Under the pieces are notes generated by a model. The model was not told where the DNA came from and did not search any database. It saw only the letters and a program-made list of their open reading frames with translations. From contig NZ_FOCI01000020.1 of the NCBI RefSeq assembly GCF_900110065.1, positions 1 to 57,013 on the forward strand: a stretch of 57,013 nt of DNA, in the 5' to 3' direction. Positions 53,089 to 57,013 of this stretch are shown here, one piece after another (position 1 is the first letter of the stretch; each line of letters begins with the position of its first letter). A program made the translations under genes and the position numbers. This DNA comes from Loktanella fryxellensis. GTDB taxonomy: Bacteria; Pseudomonadota; Alphaproteobacteria; Rhodobacterales; Rhodobacteraceae.

Positions 53089-53472
53089 ATGTTCGACCTT
53101 TCCACCCCCCGCACGCGGCGCAAGCCGAGCCTGACGCCGATGATCGACGTGGTGTTCCTGCTGCTCGTGTTCTTTATGCTGGCCGCGCGCTTCGGCCTCG
53201 ACACCACCCTGCCGCTGGTGGTGGCGGGAGGTGGCGTCGCCTATGACGGCCCGCTGCGGCTGGTCGAGGTGGGGGCGGAGGCGCTGACGCTGAACGGCGT
53301 CGCGGTGACGCCCGAAGGCTTGGCTGCGCGGCTGGCGGCGCTGACCGACGGCCCAGACGACATGATCGTGCTGCGCCCCGCCGCCGCCACCGACCTGCAG
53401 CGGGTGGTCGACGTGATGGGCGTGCTGCAGGCCGCAGGCTTCGCCCGCGTCGTGCTGGTGGAGGCGTCGTGA
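53089..53472 (+). CDS. exbD: ExbD-like protein, first copy
   Basis: 127 residues. A single N-terminal helix MIDVVFLLLVFFMLAARF carries the conserved Asp at position 19 used in proton coupling. The periplasmic domain follows (LNGVAVTPEGLAARLAAL). It starts one base after the exbB stop and overlaps the second exbD. Confidence 0.9.
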   Translation: MFDLSTPRTRRKPSLTPMIDVVFLLLVFFMLAARFGLDTTLPLVVAGGGVAYDGPLRLVEVGAEALTLNGVAVTPEGLAARLAALTDGPDDMIVLRPAAATDLQRVVDVMGVLQAAGFARVVLVEAS

Positions 53473-53846
53473 CCTTCGACCTGCCCCCCCGCCGCACCCC
53501 CCCGGAAAGAATCGTGCCGATGATCAACGTGGTGTTCCTGCTGCTGATCTTCTTCCTGATGACCGCCCAGATCACCGCCCCCGATCCTGTCGCCGTCACG
53601 CCCCCCGTGGCCGCGAGCGACACGCCGGCCGAGGGCGAGGCGACTCTGTTCGTCGGTGCCGACGGCGTGCCGGCCTACCAGGAGGCGCGCGGCGATGCGG
53701 CAATCGCCGCCGTGCTGGCGCAACTGGGCGTGCGCCTGACGATCAAGGCGGATGCCGCGATGCCCGCCACGGCGTTGGCAGCACTGCTGCCGCGACTAGC
53801 GCCGGGCGACTTCGCCGACATCGCGCTGATCACGGGTGCGCCATGA
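53469..53846 (+). CDS. exbD: ExbD-like protein, second copy
   Basis: 125 residues from a GTG in the last codons of the first exbD. Its helix MINVVFLLLIFFLMTAQIT has Asn where the first copy has the Asp, so the usual proton-carrying acid is missing at that position. The periplasmic domain is present. It may act as a partner of the first copy instead of an independent motor subunit. Confidence 0.85.
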   Translation: MTFDLPPRRTPPERIVPMINVVFLLLIFFLMTAQITAPDPVAVTPPVAASDTPAEGEATLFVGADGVPAYQEARGDAAIAAVLAQLGVRLTIKADAAMPATALAALLPRLAPGDFADIALITGAP

Positions 53847-54763
53847 GCAAGGTGGTGGAGCGGGCGGTGTTCGGCGCGGTGGCGCTGGGGCTGCATCTTG
53901 GCGCGCTGTCGGCGGTCCAGATGCAGCCCGCAGGCGCGCAGGGCGGGGCGGGTAACGGTGGCGACGCGATGATCTCGCTCGCCGCCGTGGACGGCACCGT
54001 GGCCGAGATGGTCGCCGACTGGGACCGCCCGCCGGTGCTGTCTCCGCCGCCAGCCCCCGTCATGCCGCCGCCGGTGGTGGAGGCGGCACCGCTCGCGACC
54101 ACGCCGCCAATCGCCCCGGCGGCGGTGACCGCGCCCCAGATGCCGAGCCTGCCACAGATGCCGGTGCCCGACACCGACGCGCCAGCCTTGCCCGCCGCCG
54201 TGACCGAGGCACCGCCGCCGCCGGAGCCCGAACCGACATTCGCCCCCGTGGTCACGGCGCGTCCCGTCGAACGTCCCGACCGGCCCGCGCCGGAGCCGGA
54301 ACCCGTGCCCGAACCCGTCCGACAGGCCGAGGCTCCACCGGAGCGTCAGGCAGAACCGCAACCGCAGGCGCAATCGCAACAGGCCCAACCCGGCCAGCGC
54401 GCGGCGGGGCAGGGCGGTGGGGCCGTGGCGGGCAACGCAGGCACCAGCGAAGCGGCATCGGCCGGCCCTGCGGCGCGGTCCAGCCTGATGGCGGACTGGG
54501 GCGGCACGATCCGGTCTCGGATCGAACGGCGCAAGTCCTATCCCCGCGCCGCCGGGGGTGCGACGGGCACCGTGCAGGTGGCGATCCGCGTGGGCGGCGA
54601 CGGGCGCCTCGTGGGGCTAGGTCTGGCCGGATCGTCAGGCAACGCCGCCCTCGATCAGGCGGCGCTGGATGCGGTGCAGCGCGCCGGATCGTTCCCGGCG
54701 GCCCCTGCGGACCTCGGCGCGGGACCGCATGATTTCACCCTGCCGATGAGCTTCGGCGGCTGA
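53843..54763 (+). CDS. tonB: TonB, energy transducer
   Basis: 306 residues. An N-terminal anchor helix (VFGAVALGLHLGALSAVQM) is followed by a long Pro/Glu/Gln/Ala-rich linker and a C-terminal TonB domain (about residues 225-306) with RKSYPRAAGGATGTVQVAIR. It joins outer-membrane receptors to the ExbBD motor. It overlaps the second exbD by ATGA. It is the last gene of the iron operon, converging on the ABC exporter four bases beyond. Confidence 0.9.
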   Translation: MSKVVERAVFGAVALGLHLGALSAVQMQPAGAQGGAGNGGDAMISLAAVDGTVAEMVADWDRPPVLSPPPAPVMPPPVVEAAPLATTPPIAPAAVTAPQMPSLPQMPVPDTDAPALPAAVTEAPPPPEPEPTFAPVVTARPVERPDRPAPEPEPVPEPVRQAEAPPERQAEPQPQAQSQQAQPGQRAAGQGGGAVAGNAGTSEAASAGPAARSSLMADWGGTIRSRIERRKSYPRAAGGATGTVQVAIRVGGDGRLVGLGLAGSSGNAALDQAALDAVQRAGSFPAAPADLGAGPHDFTLPMSFGG

Positions 54764-54767
54764 CGCC

Positions 54768-56471
54768 TCAGGCGGCGTTCAGCCTTGCATAGGCCCCGTC
54801 CGCCGCCATCAGGTCGTCGTGGCGACCGATCTCCACGATCCGTCCGCCGTCCATCACCGCGATGCGGTCGGCGTTCCGGATCGTGCCCAGCCGGTGCGCG
54901 ATCACCAGCGTGGTGCGCCCGACCGACAGCGCCTCCAACGCCGCCTGAATCTGCCGCTCCGTCTGGGTGTCGAGGGCGGAGGTCGCTTCGTCCAGGATCA
55001 GGATCGGCGGGTTTTTCAGGAACGCGCGGGCGATGGCGACGCGCTGCTTCTGGCCGCCCGACAGGGTGACGCCGCGTTCGCCGACGACCGTATCCAGCCC
55101 CAGCGGCAGGCCCGCGATCATCTGGGTCAGCTGCGCTTGGGCTGCGGCATGCACGATTTCGTCCGGGGTCGCGTCGAGGCGGCCATAGGCGATGTTTTCG
55201 CGCAGCGTGCCGCCGAACAGGAACACGTCCTGACTGACGATCCCGACCTGACGGCGCAGGCTGGACAGGGTCATGTCGCGGATGTCGATGCCGTCGATGC
55301 GGATGGTCCCGGCCTGCGGGTCGTAGAACCGGGGCACGAGGGCCAGAAGCGAGGTCTTGCCCGCCCCGGAGGGTCCGACGAGGGCCAGCGTCTCTCCCGC
55401 GCGGATGTCGAGCGTGATGTCCTGCAACACGGGCGCATCCGGGCCATAGGCGAAGGCCACGCCGTCGAACTGCACCGCGCCCTTCAGCGGCGGGGCAGGC
55501 TGCGCGCCGGGGCGGTCGGCCACGTCCGGTTCCGTCGCCAGCAGGTCGAGGTAGCGGCGAAAGCCCGCGATGCCGCGTGGATAAAGCTCCATCACCGTGG
55601 CGATCTTGTCGATGGGGCGAAAGAACACGCCGACCAGCAGCAGGAACGCCACGAACCCGCCTGTCGTCAGGCTGCCCTGCAGCACGAAGAGCGCACCGGC
55701 CACCATCACGACGATCTGGATCATCCGCATGCCCATGTAGTTCAGCGACGACGACGCGGCCATCGTGCGATAGGCGAGCAGCTTCGTCTCGCGGTAGCGG
55801 GCGTTGTCGCGGGCGAACAGCGCCTGTTCGTGATCCTCGTTGGCAAAGGCCTGCACGACGCGGATGCCGCCGACGTTCTCTTCCAGCCGCACGTTGAAAT
55901 CGGCGACGCGGGCATAGATCGCCTGCCACGCCGCCGTCATGCGCCCGCCGAAGATCGTGACGATGGCGATGCTGGCGGGCACGATGACGGCGGTGATGAG
56001 CGCGAGGTCCGTGTTGATCGTCGTCATCAGCAGGAACGCCCCCACGAAGGTCATCACGGCGATGAACAGATCCTCCGGTCCGTGGTGGGCGACCTCGCCG
56101 ATCTCCTCCAGATCGCGCGTGACGCGGGACACGAGTTTGCCGGTGCGCTGTTTGTCGAAGTACGAAAACGACAGCTTCTGCAGATGCGCAAAGGCGCGGC
56201 GGCGCATTTCCGTCTCGATGTTGATGCCCAGCATGTGACCCCAGTAGATGACGATCGCCATGAGGCCGGTGTTCAGCAGATAGACCAGCAGCAGGCCTAT
56301 CGACACGATGAGCGTGAGCCACAGGTCACCCTGTGGCAGGAGCACGTCGATGAACCCCTTGATTGCCAGCGGAAAGGCGAGTTCCAGCAGCCCCGACAGC
56401 ACGGCGCAGCCGAAGTCGAGCCAGAACAAGCCCGTCCACGGACGGTAGTAGGCGTAGAACTGGCGCAGCAT
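54768..56471 (-). CDS. ABC exporter, fused membrane and ATPase domains
   Basis: 567 residues. Six membrane helices precede the nucleotide-binding domain. Walker A is VGPSGAGKTSLLALVPR, the Q-loop IVSQDVFLFG, the signature TLSGGQKQRVAIARAFL and Walker B ILILDEATSALDTQTE, with the switch His in IAHRLGTI. A homodimeric export ATPase of the MsbA/multidrug type. Its position beside the siderophore operon might hint at siderophore export, but the genes are convergent, so this is weak. Substrate not known. Confidence 0.92.
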   Translation of the reverse strand: MLRQFYAYYRPWTGLFWLDFGCAVLSGLLELAFPLAIKGFIDVLLPQGDLWLTLIVSIGLLLVYLLNTGLMAIVIYWGHMLGINIETEMRRRAFAHLQKLSFSYFDKQRTGKLVSRVTRDLEEIGEVAHHGPEDLFIAVMTFVGAFLLMTTINTDLALITAVIVPASIAIVTIFGGRMTAAWQAIYARVADFNVRLEENVGGIRVVQAFANEDHEQALFARDNARYRETKLLAYRTMAASSSLNYMGMRMIQIVVMVAGALFVLQGSLTTGGFVAFLLLVGVFFRPIDKIATVMELYPRGIAGFRRYLDLLATEPDVADRPGAQPAPPLKGAVQFDGVAFAYGPDAPVLQDITLDIRAGETLALVGPSGAGKTSLLALVPRFYDPQAGTIRIDGIDIRDMTLSSLRRQVGIVSQDVFLFGGTLRENIAYGRLDATPDEIVHAAAQAQLTQMIAGLPLGLDTVVGERGVTLSGGQKQRVAIARAFLKNPPILILDEATSALDTQTERQIQAALEALSVGRTTLVIAHRLGTIRNADRIAVMDGGRIVEIGRHDDLMAADGAYARLNAA

Positions 56472-56565
56472 GGGCGTGACACTCGCGGACCGGGGGGCGG
56501 GCCGCAGGGGCCTGTGGGTGGCACACTACTTTTGTCGGGATTGCAAAGGCAAGGGCGGTGCCGGA

Positions 56566-56811
56566 TCACGGGGCGAAGGGCGGTTTCACATTCTTCTTGG
56601 CGCATTTGCGCAAGTACGCGGGCAACCAGTGACGATAGCGCCCCAGCACCGTCTGCTGGTGGCGCAGCAGGGTGACGAAGGCCGCCTGATGGTCGGGCTT
56701 GCGCAGGGTCTTGAACATCTTCTTCTGCGTCTTCGTCATGGCGCAGCCGATGCAGTGCCCGTCGCGGGTTAACTTGCAGACCGAAATGCAGGGGCTCGGG
56801 ATCTTCTTCAA
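56566..56811 (-). CDS. DUF1289 family protein
   Basis: 81 residues. SPCISVCKLTRDGHCIGC near the N-terminus has four cysteines of the DUF1289 family, probably binding a metal or Fe-S cluster. The C-terminus is basic (KCAKKNVKPPFAP) with a further cysteine. The function of the family is not established. It precedes the ABC exporter gene on the same strand by about 95 bases. Confidence 0.82.
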   Translation of the reverse strand: MKKIPSPCISVCKLTRDGHCIGCAMTKTQKKMFKTLRKPDHQAAFVTLLRHQQTVLGRYRHWLPAYLRKCAKKNVKPPFAP

Positions 56812-56918
56812 CGGACCTCTCCTGTCGCAAGGGGACAGGTTGGAACGCGCACAGGGCCGGTCGGGTTCGCCGGGGTGACGCAGGGTCCGGCAGACTTGCC
56901 CGACCCTGCATGCGCAAC

Positions 56919-57013
56919 TCAGCCCACCGCGATGGCCCTTACGTCGTCGTCCACGTGGGTGAGGTATTTTTCGAAGTTGTCGGCGAACATGGCGACGAGT
57001 TTCTTCGCCGCCG
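56919..57013 (-). CDS. pckA: Phosphoenolpyruvate carboxykinase C-terminus (partial)
   Basis: Thirty residues only; the gene continues beyond the right edge. The fragment reads AAKKLVAMFADNFEKYL and ends in HVDDDVRAIAVG, matching the C-terminal helix of ATP-type PEP carboxykinase, which forms phosphoenolpyruvate from oxaloacetate for gluconeogenesis. The identification depends on this short piece and on recall of the family end. Base composition resembles the neighbours. Confidence 0.7.
   Translation of the reverse strand, partial: AAKKLVAMFADNFEKYLTHVDDDVRAIAVG

Overview
The window is GC-rich DNA from an alphaproteobacterium, most likely a marine Rhodobacterales (Roseobacter-group) species. 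The evidence is the ccoNOQP-ccoGHIS/fnrL/hemN block, a Rep_3-type initiator divergent from parAB with a 22-bp iteron origin, a DUF1403/ScpB/tyrosine recombinase trio, and a TonB/ExbBD siderophore operon. The replication origin, partition genes and two matching candidate parS sites mark it as part of an extrachromosomal replicon (plasmid or chromid). No rRNA, tRNA, CRISPR array or transposase was seen.

Layout. Positions 1-14500 hold two glycoconjugate blocks. The first is a leftward operon: sucrose-phosphate synthase/phosphatase-like protein, MurG-like glycosyltransferase, galactosyltransferase-like GT2, GT4 and a Crp-type regulator. A sulfotransferase and a membrane-anchored SDR run divergently from it. 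The second leftward operon begins with a 23-residue leader ORF and continues with GT4, an acyl-CoA dehydrogenase-like protein, PIG-L deacetylase, NodS-like methyltransferase and GT2. A second Crp-type regulator and a GAF histidine kinase follow. From 16100 to 26200 lies a complete microaerobic module: ccoN-O-Q-P, ccoG-H-I-S, fnrL and divergent hemN, with three FNR boxes in front of its transcription units. From 26300 to 30100 there is a signalling group: HD-GYP response regulator, exported molybdopterin-fold-like protein and hybrid kinase with Hpt.

From 30400 to 33040 lies scpB, DUF1403 and a divergent tyrosine recombinase around a perfect 12-bp inverted repeat that looks like a dif/Xer core site. 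I regard this as the most interesting unexplained module. It is followed by copper-handling proteins (PCuAC), an MFS exporter, an old-yellow-enzyme reductase, an alpha/beta hydrolase, an FAD-dependent ferredoxin-type reductase, and a three-gene hydroxyproline catabolic operon. From 42480 to 46390 is the replicon core: paired TTGCCA-N2-TGGCAA sites enclosing the initiator, iterons, a terminator-like hairpin, parA, parB and a terminator.

From 46500 to 54760 an iron-siderophore operon reads rightward: a TonB-dependent receptor carrying two frameshifts and a stop, a binding protein, two permeases, an ATPase, exbB, two exbD and tonB. All genes after the receptor are intact and tightly packed. The right end has an ABC exporter, a DUF1289 protein and the C-terminus of what looks like PEP carboxykinase. 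Most operons use ATGA or GTGA stop/start overlaps, and these decide many of the start calls.
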